Positions 44,461-53,963 of a DNA stretch of 64,000 nucleotides are shown here, piece after piece. The notes under the pieces were generated by a model. That model saw nothing but the letters and a program-made list of their open reading frames with translations. It searched no databases and was not told where the DNA came from. The DNA is from Blautia wexlerae DSM 19850 (GTDB lineage: Bacteria; Bacillota; Clostridia; Lachnospirales; Lachnospiraceae): positions 2,676,501 to 2,740,500 of the forward strand of contig NZ_CP102267.1 in the NCBI RefSeq assembly GCF_025148125.1. The letters are read 5' to 3'. The position numbers and the translations under genes are program-made. Position 1 is the stretch's first letter, and every line of letters starts with the position of its first letter.

Positions 44461-46163
44461 TTCTGAATAATAATCTGAAGACTCTCTCGTCCCCTGAATC
44501 TGTTGATCTCCGGATAATAAGTAACAGAAATACTGTCTTTTTCCCTGATAAAGTTCACAAAATCCTCTGCTTCTCCGAAATAAATGCCTTCCACTGAAAT
44601 CCCCTGCGGATCGAGAAGTTTTAGTTTTACTACATTTTTATTTTTCCCGATAATACTGTGATCAAGCACTCTGAGATTTTTCTGCGCAAAGACCGGTTTT
44701 GTATTCCCTTTTCCAAAGGGTTCCAGAAGCGAAATCTGTTCTACCAGTTCTTTTGTAATATAAGACACAGGCATCGGCACATCAATCACGATCTTAGGAC
44801 GCAATTCTTCGTCCGTCAACGTACAGTTGACATTGAGGCGTCTCCGGAATTCTTCTATATTTTTTTCTTCTATAGACAGACCTGCTGCCATCGGATGACC
44901 TCCAAACTGTATCATCAGGTCTGCACATTTTACCAGTTCTTCATACATAGAGTAACTTTCTATTGATCTTCCGCTTCCTTTTGCACTTGTCTCACCGCCC
45001 GTCAATACAAAGGCCGGCCTGTGATATTTTTCCCTGATCCTGCCTGCTATAATACCGGCAAGACTTTCATGACAATCCGGAAGATAAACTACCAGTACTC
45101 TGTCATTTTTCAGCTCTGTAGTCTCTATAATCCGGATTGCCTCTTCTTTTCCTTTCTCAGTGAGAGCTTTTCGGCTCTGATTAAGAGCTGTAAGATCTCC
45201 GGCAAGCCTTGCTGCTTCTTCCTTTGTTTTTGCATTGAGAAGTGCAAGAGAACGGGCAGCTGTATCCAGTCTGCCACTGGCATTGATACATGGTCCCAGC
45301 ACAAATCCGATATGATAAGCTGTGATTTTAGCATCTTCCAGAGAATTTGCTCGGATCAGTTCCTGCAATCCTTGATTTTTGGTATTTTTCAGACGGCACA
45401 GCCCTTCTTTTACCAGAATCCTGTTCTCTCCCTGAAGATCCATAACATCTCCTACTGTTGCAATAGCCGCCAGTTCATAATAATCTTCCAGCTCCTCTGC
45501 CGGAACACCAAATCTCTCGTAAAGTGCTGCAATATATTTAAAGGCCACCACTGCCCCACACAGGTTTTTATTCGGGTATGGACAATCATATTGTTTCGGA
45601 TTCAAAATCGCATCTGCCGGCGGAAGCACCATCTGGCGTTCTCCCTTTTCCTCCCTGTAAGGAACCTCATGATGATCTGTAATAATCACTGTCATTCCCT
45701 TATCCTTTGCCATCTGGATTTCAGCAGCCGCAGCAATTCCATTATCACAGGTCACGATCGTATCGATCCGGTCCGTTTCCGCTCTTTCTATAAGATGTGC
45801 ATGAATCCCATATCCGTCTGCAACTCTGTCCGGAATATAAGTATCCACATCTGCTCCGATCCTCGCAAGGCCTTTCATTAAAATGTATGTAGAGGTCACA
45901 CCATCAATATCATAATCACCAATAATACGGACTTTTGCTTTCTGCGATATTTTTTTCTCCAGGATATCTACAGCTTTTTCCATATCCTTCATCAGCCAGG
46001 GAGAAGGAAGCTCTTGTACTGTTCCTGACAGATACTCTCTTATCTTATCTTCTCCGATCACATCTCTGTTCCTGATCAGTCTCGCAATCACCGGATCAAT
46101 ATGAAACTGTTGACCGATCTGGTTAAAATCTGCTCTTTTTGCTGCTATTACCCATTTCTCCAT
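44451..46163 (-). CDS. recJ: Single-stranded-DNA-specific exonuclease RecJ
   Basis: The 570-aa protein has the DHH phosphoesterase motifs RIIGDYDIDGVTSTYIL and VIITDHHEVP, then the DHHA1 part with GHPMAAGLS and a C-terminal OB domain. It degrades ssDNA 5' to 3' in repair. It lies 80 nt after secDF, separated by a terminator-like hairpin, and before apt. Length is typical. Confidence 0.95.
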   Translation of the reverse strand: MEKWVIAAKRADFNQIGQQFHIDPVIARLIRNRDVIGEDKIREYLSGTVQELPSPWLMKDMEKAVDILEKKISQKAKVRIIGDYDIDGVTSTYILMKGLARIGADVDTYIPDRVADGYGIHAHLIERAETDRIDTIVTCDNGIAAAAEIQMAKDKGMTVIITDHHEVPYREEKGERQMVLPPADAILNPKQYDCPYPNKNLCGAVVAFKYIAALYERFGVPAEELEDYYELAAIATVGDVMDLQGENRILVKEGLCRLKNTKNQGLQELIRANSLEDAKITAYHIGFVLGPCINASGRLDTAARSLALLNAKTKEEAARLAGDLTALNQSRKALTEKGKEEAIRIIETTELKNDRVLVVYLPDCHESLAGIIAGRIREKYHRPAFVLTGGETSAKGSGRSIESYSMYEELVKCADLMIQFGGHPMAAGLSIEEKNIEEFRRRLNVNCTLTDEELRPKIVIDVPMPVSYITKELVEQISLLEPFGKGNTKPVFAQKNLRVLDHSIIGKNKNVVKLKLLDPQGISVEGIYFGEAEDFVNFIREKDSISVTYYPEINRFRGRESLQIIIQNYC

Positions 46164-46180
46164 ATATTTTCTCTCCTCAT

Positions 46181-46213
46181 AAAAATATCCCGGAGTTTTA
46201 CCCCGGGATATTT
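46181..46213 (-). terminator. Terminator or attenuator between secDF and recJ
   Basis: AAATATCCCGG (46183-46193) and CCGGGATATTT (46203-46213) form an 11-bp stem. On the minus strand it is followed by TTTTTATG. The recJ ribosome site comes just after, so some read-through is likely. Confidence 0.8.
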
Positions 46214-46244
46214 CTGTCTGCCTGTTTTTCAGACAATTATTGTT

Positions 46245-48653
46245 TTATTCAGCATCATCATTCTGCTGTTTTTTAGCTGCTTCTTCGGCAGCCAGACGTT
46301 CAGCTACTCTTTTTCTGTTTTTCTTCTTTGGCTGAGTCGGATCTTTCTGTGATACATCACGTGCTTTCTTCGGCTTTGAAGAGGACTTTGCAGATGCGGA
46401 AGCTGCAGCAATTGCCGGCTGTCCTTTTCCTGCAAATTTCTTTTTCATCACATACCACAACGCACCTGTAATACATACAGAAGAATATGCACCGACAAGA
46501 ACACCAACCATCAGAGGTGCTGCAAATTCACGGATAGAAGAAACACCCATGATATAAAGAACAGCTACCATAACAAAAGTTGTAAAAGAGGTATAAATAC
46601 TTCTTGTAAGAGTCTGAGTGATACTTGTGTTTACAATTTCTGCCAGTTTTTCTCTGGAACCACTGTGAAGGTTCTCACGTATACGGTCAAAAATAACGAT
46701 TGTAGCATTGATAGAATAACCTACGATTGTAAGCATGCAGGCAATAAATGTATTACCGACAGATACTCTGGCAATAGCATAGAATGCAAGTACAACCAGA
46801 ACATCATGCAGAAGCGCCAATACCGCACTGCTTGCAAAACGGATGTCTTTAAATCTGAACCAGATATAAAGAAGCATACAGATTGTAGCTACTATAACGG
46901 CTACGATCGCATCACGACGCATTTCACTACTTACTGTAGAAGAAATACTTTCTGTGGAAATCGTGCTGTCATCTACACCAAATTTCTCAACCAGTGCACT
47001 CTGCAGAGCTTCACGTTCGCTCTGATTCAGAGAACGTGTCTTGATCACAACCTGATTTGTTCCGACTACCTTTGTAGGCTGAACATTTTTATCTCCTGTC
47101 ACCTCTTCTACAACAGGAGTTACTTCAGAATCAATGGTCTTAATATCCATATCTTCATTAAATGTAACAGTCGTAGAAGTACCGCCTGAGAACTCAAGGC
47201 TGTAATTTAACGCTTTGTTTCCTGCATGCGAATTAGCAAACATCGCTGCCGGACCGCAGAGGATCAGGATAATGGAAATAGCAAAAAATACTTTCTTCTT
47301 TCCAAGGAAATCAACTGCCTTACGTTCTTTTGCAGATCCGTAGAATTTCGGATCACGTACACCAACTGCATAAAGTGCATTTACAATCAGTCTGGATACA
47401 ACCAGTGCTGTAAACATGGAGATCACGATACCAAGGGCAAGTGTATAAGCAAATCCCTTAACAGTACCTGAACCAAGCCACATCAGCACAAAGGCTGCGA
47501 TCAGTGTTGTAATATTTCCATCAAAGATTGCAGAGAAAGCTTTGCTGAAACCGGACTTAATAGAATTCCTTACTGAAACTCCTGCACCAATTTCCTCTCT
47601 GATTCGGGCATAAATAATAACATTGGCATCCACCGCCATACCGATACCAAGAATAATACCCGCAATACCCGGAAGAGTAAGAGTAATATCAAAGGCATTC
47701 AGCGTGATCAGCATTAATGATGTATAAAGAATCAGTGCGATACCTGCAACTACACCAGGTACGCGGTATGCAATGATCATAAAGATAATAACGATGATCA
47801 GACCGATCGCACCTGCAAGAACACTTGTAGAGATTGCTTCTTCACCAAGCTGTGCAGCTACAACACTGGAACGAAGTTCTTCCAGTTCCAGTCCCAGAGA
47901 ACCGATACGGATATAAGAAGCAAGGTTCTGTGCTTCTTCCAGGTCAGACATTCCGCTGATCTGTGCTTTTCCGCCGGAAATCTCTTCATTTACATTCGGA
48001 GCACTGATAATGTTATTGTCATAGACGATAGCGATCTGCTTGCCTACATTATTCTTTGTAGCTTCTGCAAATTTTGTTTTACCACTGTTTTCTCCATCAG
48101 AAGTAAGAGTAAGACTTACCACATATTCCTTTGCACTTGTGTTCTGATTCTGGATCGCACCACCCTGGGCATCTGCTACATCAGAACCTTCCAGAACAAC
48201 ACTTCCGGATTCCTTGATCTCATCCATAGTTCTGGAGAGAACATATCCATCCTGTCCTGTAGTAAAGTTCTGGTTTCCGTCAGCATCTTCTTTTGTGATG
48301 AAATACAGGGAACCTGGTTTACCCAGATCATTCAAAATAGTATCTGCATCTGTAACACCAGGAATTTCAACTGTAATACGGTCTGATCCTTCCTGGTATA
48401 CCTGAGCCTCAGTACTGTACTGCTCTACACGCTTCTGAAGCTTGTAGATCGTATCTGACATCTCTTCGCTTGTCGGATTGCTCTCCTTAGCCTGGTAGGT
48501 AATGCTGACACCACCGGCAAGATCAAGACCCGTGTTGATATGTTTTGCTGCACCGGTTCCGGTAGGACCGATACCTACGGCTGCAGTAAAGCAAAAGAAC
48601 ACAGTCAGGATCAGTGTCAGAAGCAGCACTACGATTCCTTTACTTTTCTTCAT
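46245..48653 (-). CDS. secDF: Fused SecD-SecF protein translocation subunit
   Basis: The 802-aa protein has a SecD half (six helices; TGLDLAGGVSITYQAKE and GIGMAVDANVIIYARIREE) and a SecF half (SLEFSGGTSTTVTFNEDMD and VGYSINATIVIFDRIREN). It uses the proton gradient to help SecYEG export proteins. A Lys-rich tail follows the last helix. It lies between the SCIFF genes and recJ in the conserved clostridial order. Fused SecDF is common in Firmicutes. Confidence 0.96.
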   Translation of the reverse strand: MKKSKGIVVLLLTLILTVFFCFTAAVGIGPTGTGAAKHINTGLDLAGGVSITYQAKESNPTSEEMSDTIYKLQKRVEQYSTEAQVYQEGSDRITVEIPGVTDADTILNDLGKPGSLYFITKEDADGNQNFTTGQDGYVLSRTMDEIKESGSVVLEGSDVADAQGGAIQNQNTSAKEYVVSLTLTSDGENSGKTKFAEATKNNVGKQIAIVYDNNIISAPNVNEEISGGKAQISGMSDLEEAQNLASYIRIGSLGLELEELRSSVVAAQLGEEAISTSVLAGAIGLIIVIIFMIIAYRVPGVVAGIALILYTSLMLITLNAFDITLTLPGIAGIILGIGMAVDANVIIYARIREEIGAGVSVRNSIKSGFSKAFSAIFDGNITTLIAAFVLMWLGSGTVKGFAYTLALGIVISMFTALVVSRLIVNALYAVGVRDPKFYGSAKERKAVDFLGKKKVFFAISIILILCGPAAMFANSHAGNKALNYSLEFSGGTSTTVTFNEDMDIKTIDSEVTPVVEEVTGDKNVQPTKVVGTNQVVIKTRSLNQSEREALQSALVEKFGVDDSTISTESISSTVSSEMRRDAIVAVIVATICMLLYIWFRFKDIRFASSAVLALLHDVLVVLAFYAIARVSVGNTFIACMLTIVGYSINATIVIFDRIRENLHSGSREKLAEIVNTSITQTLTRSIYTSFTTFVMVAVLYIMGVSSIREFAAPLMVGVLVGAYSSVCITGALWYVMKKKFAGKGQPAIAAASASAKSSSKPKKARDVSQKDPTQPKKKNRKRVAERLAAEEAAKKQQNDDAE

Positions 48654-48764
48654 AGTTCTTTTCCCTTCTTGATTTTTTGTCCGCGGTCATGTTCATCCGC
48701 CTGCCAGCCATTTTCTGTTATGATAACAGCCGACGGCGGTATCAGTCAGACAGATTACTGCCCA

Positions 48765-50132
48765 CTAATCACATGCCAGTGCGGCTTTTATCATGATGGC
48801 GCACTCCACACGTTTTCTCTGGAGTTCGCATCCGATTTCATAATTGCCTTTGATATCTCCCTGGAAATGGAATGCATTTGCCGCACATCCGCCACTACAG
48901 TAGAAACGTGCGAAGCAGTCTTTGCAGTCTTTCTTTGTGTAAACGTTGCATCCGCCGAATTCCTTCTGGATTTCCGGCTTTGTGATGCCTTCGTCTACAT
49001 TTCCCATGAGATACTGTTCTTCACCAACAAACTGGTGACATGGGTAAAAATCACCCCAGGGTGTTACAGCCAGGTACTCTGTTCCTGAACCGCAGCCTGA
49101 CAGTCTCTTGTATACACAAGGGCCACCTGTAAGGTCGATCATAAAATGGAAGAAGTTAAATCCTTTTCCCTCTTTCTCTCTTTTAATCATTTCTTTTGCA
49201 AGAGTATCATACTCTTCCATGATCTGGGGGATATCCTCCTCGCGGATCGCATATTCCTCCGTATCAGCCGCAACTACAGGCTCTACAGAAATCTGTTTGA
49301 ATCCAAGATCTGCCAGATGAAGCACATCCTTGGAGAAATCAAGATTATGGTGGGTAAAAGTACCTCTTACATAATACTTGTCCTGATTTCTGGATTCTGC
49401 AAACTTCTGGAACTTCGGCATGATCAGGTCATAGCTTCCTGCACCTTTTCTGAATGGACGCATGTAATCATGTACTTCCTTACGTCCGTCCACACTCAGT
49501 ACAACGTTGCCCATCTCTTTATTGCAGAATTCCATTACTTCATCATTCAGAAGAACTCCGTTTGTTGTTAAAGTGAAACGGAATTTCTTATTGTGAAGCT
49601 TTTCCTGCTCTCTGCCATATTTTACCAGATCTTTTACAACCTGCCAGTTCATCAGCGGCTCGCCGCCAAAGAAATCTACTTCCAGGTTTTTCCTGGAACC
49701 GGAGTTCGCGATCAGGAAATCAAGAGCTTTTTTGCCGACTTCATAAGACATAAGAGCTCTTCTGCCATGATATTCGCCTTCTTCGGCAAAACAATAACGG
49801 CAGGCCAGATTGCAGTCATGAGCAATGTGCAGGCACAATGCTTTTACAACGGTCTGCCGGTTATTTGAAAATTCTTCAATTACATTCTCATAAACATCTT
49901 TTGTAAAAAGCATTCCATCTTCTTTCAGCTTATTACATTCTCTTACAGATGTCTCAATATCTTCTCTGTTATATTTGTTTTCCAGTTTCTCTGCAATAGC
50001 TTCTGTGCCAAGGCCCTCTTCCAGATATGGAAGGACCTCATATGTAACCTCATCTACCAGATGGATGCATCCACTGTTGATATCCAGTACAATATTAAAG
50101 CCATTGCTTTTATAACGGTGAATCAGACTCAT
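48765..50132 (-). CDS. scfB: SCIFF radical SAM maturase
   Basis: The 455-aa radical SAM/SPASM enzyme has the cluster motif CNLACRYCF at residues 107-115. A C-terminal SPASM region with many Cys follows (CGSGTEYL, then CKDCFARFYCSGGC). It forms thioether cross-links between Cys and Thr in the SCIFF peptide encoded 80 nt upstream. It starts at ATG with AGAAAGGATTTTAG. The pair is nearly universal in Clostridia, but the final product and role are not known. Confidence 0.95.
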   Translation of the reverse strand: MSLIHRYKSNGFNIVLDINSGCIHLVDEVTYEVLPYLEEGLGTEAIAEKLENKYNREDIETSVRECNKLKEDGMLFTKDVYENVIEEFSNNRQTVVKALCLHIAHDCNLACRYCFAEEGEYHGRRALMSYEVGKKALDFLIANSGSRKNLEVDFFGGEPLMNWQVVKDLVKYGREQEKLHNKKFRFTLTTNGVLLNDEVMEFCNKEMGNVVLSVDGRKEVHDYMRPFRKGAGSYDLIMPKFQKFAESRNQDKYYVRGTFTHHNLDFSKDVLHLADLGFKQISVEPVVAADTEEYAIREEDIPQIMEEYDTLAKEMIKREKEGKGFNFFHFMIDLTGGPCVYKRLSGCGSGTEYLAVTPWGDFYPCHQFVGEEQYLMGNVDEGITKPEIQKEFGGCNVYTKKDCKDCFARFYCSGGCAANAFHFQGDIKGNYEIGCELQRKRVECAIMIKAALACD

Positions 50133-50158
50133 TTTACTAAAATCCTTTCTAAGCGTAA

Positions 50159-50192
50159 GATAAGCAGCGGAATAAAAGTTCCGCTGCTTATC
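50159..50192. other. Perfect hairpin between SCIFF peptide and maturase genes
   Basis: GATAAGCAGCGGAA and TTCCGCTGCTTATC form a 14-bp stem with a 6-nt loop. On the minus strand no T-run follows, only the scfB ribosome site. It may protect the peptide mRNA 3' end and lower maturase expression. Confidence 0.85.
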
Positions 50193-50212
50193 TCATTTCT
50201 CCATAGCTGATC

Positions 50213-50353
50213 TTATTTCTGCTCGCAGCTCTGGTTTCCTACTGTACAGGAAGTTTTACATGCGGACTGGCAGGAAGTCTGGCACTCGCCACATCCACCT
50301 TTTTTTACAGTGTTCTGTAAATTCTTTGTATTCAGGGTTTTGATATGTTCCAT
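50213..50353 (-). CDS. scfA: SCIFF ribosomal peptide precursor
   Basis: The 46-aa ORF begins MEHIKTLNTKNLQNTVKKGG and contains six Cys at 21, 24, 28, 32, 36 and 43, the six-cysteines-in-forty-five pattern (SCIFF). AAGGAGGATAGAGTT is a strong ribosome site. It is the substrate of the adjacent radical SAM enzyme. The N-terminal leader is conserved in the family; the Cys-rich core is where thioether bonds form. The biological role is unknown. Confidence 0.95.
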   Translation of the reverse strand: MEHIKTLNTKNLQNTVKKGGCGECQTSCQSACKTSCTVGNQSCEQK

Positions 50354-50426
50354 AACTCTATCCTCCTTATGTAATTATATTCTTGGCATAGTATATCATA
50401 TATCTTTTCATTTTAAAAGCTTTTTT

Positions 50427-50777
50427 TTACGACAGCATTCCACCCAGTGTTCCACCGCCTGTGCACATAAAAAATGTTGTAACTGCATGAGCTGCACTCA
50501 TATCCCAGCCGCCTTTTGCCATAACAGAGACAGTCAACAGTAATACATAGTAAGCCAGACCTGTGATAACACCCCACAGATATTTGTCTTTACGCACAAT
50601 TTTGCCGGCCATAAAGCCTCCCATGAAACATGCAAGTACATAAATTATAATAATACCCGCATCTACAGCTGTTTCTCCCAGATCAAAAGCAAACAGTACC
50701 AGGGCCAAAAGCAGTAATGCCACTCCTGTTAATGCATATGCAAATAATAGTGATTTCAAAATTGCTCTGACTTTCAT
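50427..50777 (-). CDS. TIGR04086-family membrane protein
   Basis: The 116-aa protein has four hydrophobic segments (for example ALTGVALLLLALVLFAFDLG and IIIIYVLACFMGGFMAGKIV). It matches the TIGR04086 family, which is found next to SCIFF genes in Clostridia. It lies 74 nt upstream of scfA on the same strand. A function in SCIFF export or handling is often supposed but unproven. Confidence 0.85.
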   Translation of the reverse strand: MKVRAILKSLLFAYALTGVALLLLALVLFAFDLGETAVDAGIIIIYVLACFMGGFMAGKIVRKDKYLWGVITGLAYYVLLLTVSVMAKGGWDMSAAHAVTTFFMCTGGGTLGGMLS

Positions 50778-50826
50778 TGCTTCCCCTCCTGTTAAACTAT
50801 ATGGGGGAGGAATCAGTGTTATTCTT

Positions 50827-52332
50827 TTATTTCTTTCTCTTTTTTATAAATACAGCCACACCGGCGATCACTGCAGCTGCCACAAACAGTATCACAAACG
50901 GCATAATTGATGTTGTATCTCCAGTATTTACTGTATTGTTATTTTTCACAGCTTTATTTTCCGTTGAATTATCATTCTGATCAGAAGAAGAACCATTATT
51001 GCTGTCAGAACTGTCATTCACAGATACTGTATTGTTCTTTCCGGAATCAGAGCTCTGACTGTCGGAGGAAGCCGGTGCAGGAGTTACCGCATCTGTGTCG
51101 TCCGTATCATTCCCCGCATCAGGTCCTACTAATTGTCTGCTTCCTGCAATTCCAAATGGACTGAAAGAATGTGTGCTGAATACCATAATACCATTCTCTA
51201 CACTCGGAATAATCGTCTCAGTTGCCCCGTTATCCAGGAGATGTTCGATAGTATACTGATATCCGGATTTTACCGGCACAGTGACACTGATATAATCTCC
51301 ATTAGGGATCTCGTATTCTGTATTATTCTTAAGATCCCAGAGTTCAAATTCATAAGACTGGAAAATCATTGCATCTGATTCATTGGTAAACTGATAGCTG
51401 TCACCGCTTGAAACTCTGAACTGTACATACCATGGAAGATTAACTCCGCTTACTGTAATACCGTCGCAGGTATGATTAAGTGCGGCCCTCTCTTCTTTTT
51501 CTTCATCAGAAAGAGAATCCTCTGCATCTGTAGGACGGTCATCCTTATCGTCCGGCAGAACAGGATTATCAAAGATATTATCACCTGCGCCATCTTCATC
51601 ATCTTTCTTCGTATCTTCTTTATCCTGTGTCATATCATCTGCAGGTTCCAGCTTACCGGTAGTTTCTGTATCTTTATCCGTCTTATCTGCATTGCTGTTA
51701 TTATCTTTGTTGTTTTTATTATCTGTTTTATCTTCTTCAATCTTATTCTCTTCATTGTCTGTATCAGTTTTATTATCCTGATCTGATTTACTTTCCTTAT
51801 CTTCTTTATTGTCTGTATCAGCGTTTTCATCTGCGGCAGGTTTTTCTGACGAAGTTTCAGGCGTTTCTGTTGGATCTGCATTTTCTGTTGGATCTGTTTT
51901 ACCTGAGCCTTCTGTCTTATCAACATTATCACTATCCGTAATACTGTTCACTATTACATTGATGTAACCGACAACCGCGCCGCTCTCCGGATCCCATCCA
52001 TCCACATGGCTTAAATCCTGCCCTTCTGCCGGTATAAGAAGTACCTCACAGCTCTGTACACGCTGTGCAGGAACGAAACTTCCATCTGCCCATTCAAAAG
52101 TTCCATATTCCGTTGCCGGAAGTTCTACATCCGCAAGTTCTACAGGCTTATCAAGCGTAATGTTGTCCGGGATCAGAGAAGACACAGTATTCTCCTGTGA
52201 CTCAGCCGCACTGACCTGTCTTGTTACACCCGGTATATTATTTCCTGCAATCAAAGCCGCTGTTAAAGCCGCTGCCGCCAAAATACCCGTTCCTTTTAAT
52301 TTATTTTTTCTTATTCTTATATTATTGGACAT
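50827..52332 (-). CDS. Cell-surface protein with acidic linker and C-terminal anchor
   Basis: The N-terminus carries a basic stretch, a hydrophobic helix (ILAAAALTAALIAG) and a Ala-Ala-Glu cleavage region. Residues about 150-285 are Asp/Lys/Asn/Thr/Glu-rich. A folded region follows (about 285-400, with WYVQFRVSSGDSYQF), then a Ser/Asp/Asn linker, VNTGDTTS, a membrane helix and KKRKK. The last part is like a shortened sortase-type signal (TGD rather than LPXTG). No family is assigned. The linker could span the cell wall. Confidence 0.7.
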   Translation of the reverse strand: MSNNIRIRKNKLKGTGILAAAALTAALIAGNNIPGVTRQVSAAESQENTVSSLIPDNITLDKPVELADVELPATEYGTFEWADGSFVPAQRVQSCEVLLIPAEGQDLSHVDGWDPESGAVVGYINVIVNSITDSDNVDKTEGSGKTDPTENADPTETPETSSEKPAADENADTDNKEDKESKSDQDNKTDTDNEENKIEEDKTDNKNNKDNNSNADKTDKDTETTGKLEPADDMTQDKEDTKKDDEDGAGDNIFDNPVLPDDKDDRPTDAEDSLSDEEKEERAALNHTCDGITVSGVNLPWYVQFRVSSGDSYQFTNESDAMIFQSYEFELWDLKNNTEYEIPNGDYISVTVPVKSGYQYTIEHLLDNGATETIIPSVENGIMVFSTHSFSPFGIAGSRQLVGPDAGNDTDDTDAVTPAPASSDSQSSDSGKNNTVSVNDSSDSNNGSSSDQNDNSTENKAVKNNNTVNTGDTTSIMPFVILFVAAAVIAGVAVFIKKRKK

Positions 52333-52585
52333 ATCGCACCTCTATATTTATATTCGATTCTTATGTTTCCTGATAATCATTTTTTTACTTTCAGCCAAAT
52401 ATCAGTTCTCTTTTTACGTAATACAATAATATTACATATCTGTATATTATCAAACTTTTATCATTTTGTAAATATTCTGTAATGTTTTTTTTCATTTTAA
52501 TCGAGTGAATTATAACACAAATCTTACTTTTTCGACAGTCCTCTTTTAAATTTTTTTATACTATCTTTGAACCAAAAGCTTTTTC

Positions 52586-52614
52586 TTGATTTTTTATATG
52601 AAATCATGTATATT
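52586..52614 (+). promoter_or_regulatory. Promoter of the CNNM/CorC gene
   Basis: TTGATT (52586-52591) and TATATT (52609-52614) are 17 bp apart, about 60 nt before the start codon at 52677. The region 52333-52585 is AT-rich and holds no gene that I can see. Confidence 0.55.
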
Positions 52615-52676
52615 TTGCTTAAATGTTTTATGATATGATTCAATCAATAAAGATAATCAAAAGGAGTGAATAAATC

Positions 52677-53960
52677 TTGGATTCAAGTATTGCCTTTCAG
52701 GCGGTGGCGATTCTGATACTGATCGCACTTTCTTCATTTTTTTCTTCTGCGGAAACCGCTATGACAACCGTAAATAAGATTCGGATACAGTCTCTTGCCG
52801 AGCAGGGCAACAAACGTGCTGTTATTCTGGAAAAAATAATTTCCAATTCCCCAAAGATGCTCAGTACCGTATTAATCGGAAACAACATTGTAAATATGTC
52901 TGTTTCTTCTCTCATGACTACACTCACCATAAAGATTCTGGGAAACGCATATGTAGGAATCACAACCGGCATCCTGACTCTGCTGATTCTCATTTTCGGT
53001 GAGATAACCCCCAAAAACCTGGCAACAATTCATGCTGAAAAATTGTCCCTGGCCTATTCAAGAATAATATACGGGCTTATGATTCTCCTTACTCCCGTTG
53101 TTTTCATTGTAAATAAAATAACAGAAGGTGTACTGGTCATTCTGCATGTTAACCCGGACGAAAAGGCAAATGCCATGACTGAACATGAACTGCGTACCCT
53201 CGTCAATGTAGGTGAAAAAGACGGCGTCATTGAAAACGAAGAAAAACAGATGATCTACAATGTGTTTGATTTTGGCGATTCAACTGCAAAAGATGTCATG
53301 ATTCCCAGAATCGACATGACCTTTATAGATATCAATTTTTCCTATGATGAACTTATGGCGGTCTTCAGTGAAGATATGCATACCCGTTTTCCGGTTTATG
53401 AGGACAACACTGATAACGTAATCGGTATTATCAATATGAAAGATCTTCTTGTTTATCCAAAGGACAAACCTTTTTCAATCCGCAACATCCTGCGTGAGCC
53501 TTATTTTACCTATGAATACAAAGCTACAGCAGACCTGATGATTGAAATGCGTAAAGCATCCGTCAATCTGGCAATCGTTCTGGACGAATACGGTGCCACA
53601 GCGGGTCTGGTCACATTGGAAGACCTGTTGGAAGAGATCGTAGGTGAGATTCGCGACGAATACGATGAGGATGAAGTCGAAGATATTAAAGAAATCCAGC
53701 CTGAAAGAGAATATGTTGTTCAGGGTTCTGCCAAGCTGGATGATATCAACGAAGCCCTCCATATTAATCTGGAATCTGAAGATTATGATTCTATTGGCGG
53801 ATATATTATTGAACAGCTTGACTGCCTTCCCAAAGAGGGTCAGTCTGTCACACTTGAAAGTGGCATCCGCCTGGTTGTTGACCGTCTGGACAAAAACAGA
53901 ATCGAACTTGTCCACATCTGGCTTCCCGAGAAGAAAACTGAAACAGAAGAACAGCCGTAA
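52677..53960 (+). CDS. CNNM/CorC-family membrane protein
   Basis: The 427-aa protein has an N-terminal DUF21 (CNNM) membrane part with about four helices (SSFFSSAETAMTTVNKIRIQ is typical), two CBS domains (about residues 200-320) and a CorC_HlyC C-terminal domain. Relatives extrude magnesium or cobalt. The start codon is TTG, directly after AAGGAGTGAATAAATC. The stop lies only 3 nt from the stop of the convergent YdcF gene. Confidence 0.9.
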   Translation: MDSSIAFQAVAILILIALSSFFSSAETAMTTVNKIRIQSLAEQGNKRAVILEKIISNSPKMLSTVLIGNNIVNMSVSSLMTTLTIKILGNAYVGITTGILTLLILIFGEITPKNLATIHAEKLSLAYSRIIYGLMILLTPVVFIVNKITEGVLVILHVNPDEKANAMTEHELRTLVNVGEKDGVIENEEKQMIYNVFDFGDSTAKDVMIPRIDMTFIDINFSYDELMAVFSEDMHTRFPVYEDNTDNVIGIINMKDLLVYPKDKPFSIRNILREPYFTYEYKATADLMIEMRKASVNLAIVLDEYGATAGLVTLEDLLEEIVGEIRDEYDEDEVEDIKEIQPEREYVVQGSAKLDDINEALHINLESEDYDSIGGYIIEQLDCLPKEGQSVTLESGIRLVVDRLDKNRIELVHIWLPEKKTETEEQP

Positions 53961-53963
53961 CTG

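Noticed and set aside
45021..45881. 286-codon plus-strand ORF
   Set aside because: It is a shadow of recJ, rich in Cys, Phe and Ser, as expected for antisense reading.
51630..51932. Lys/Gln-rich minus-strand ORF within the surface protein
   Set aside because: It is an out-of-frame reading of the Asp/Lys/Asn linker repeats.
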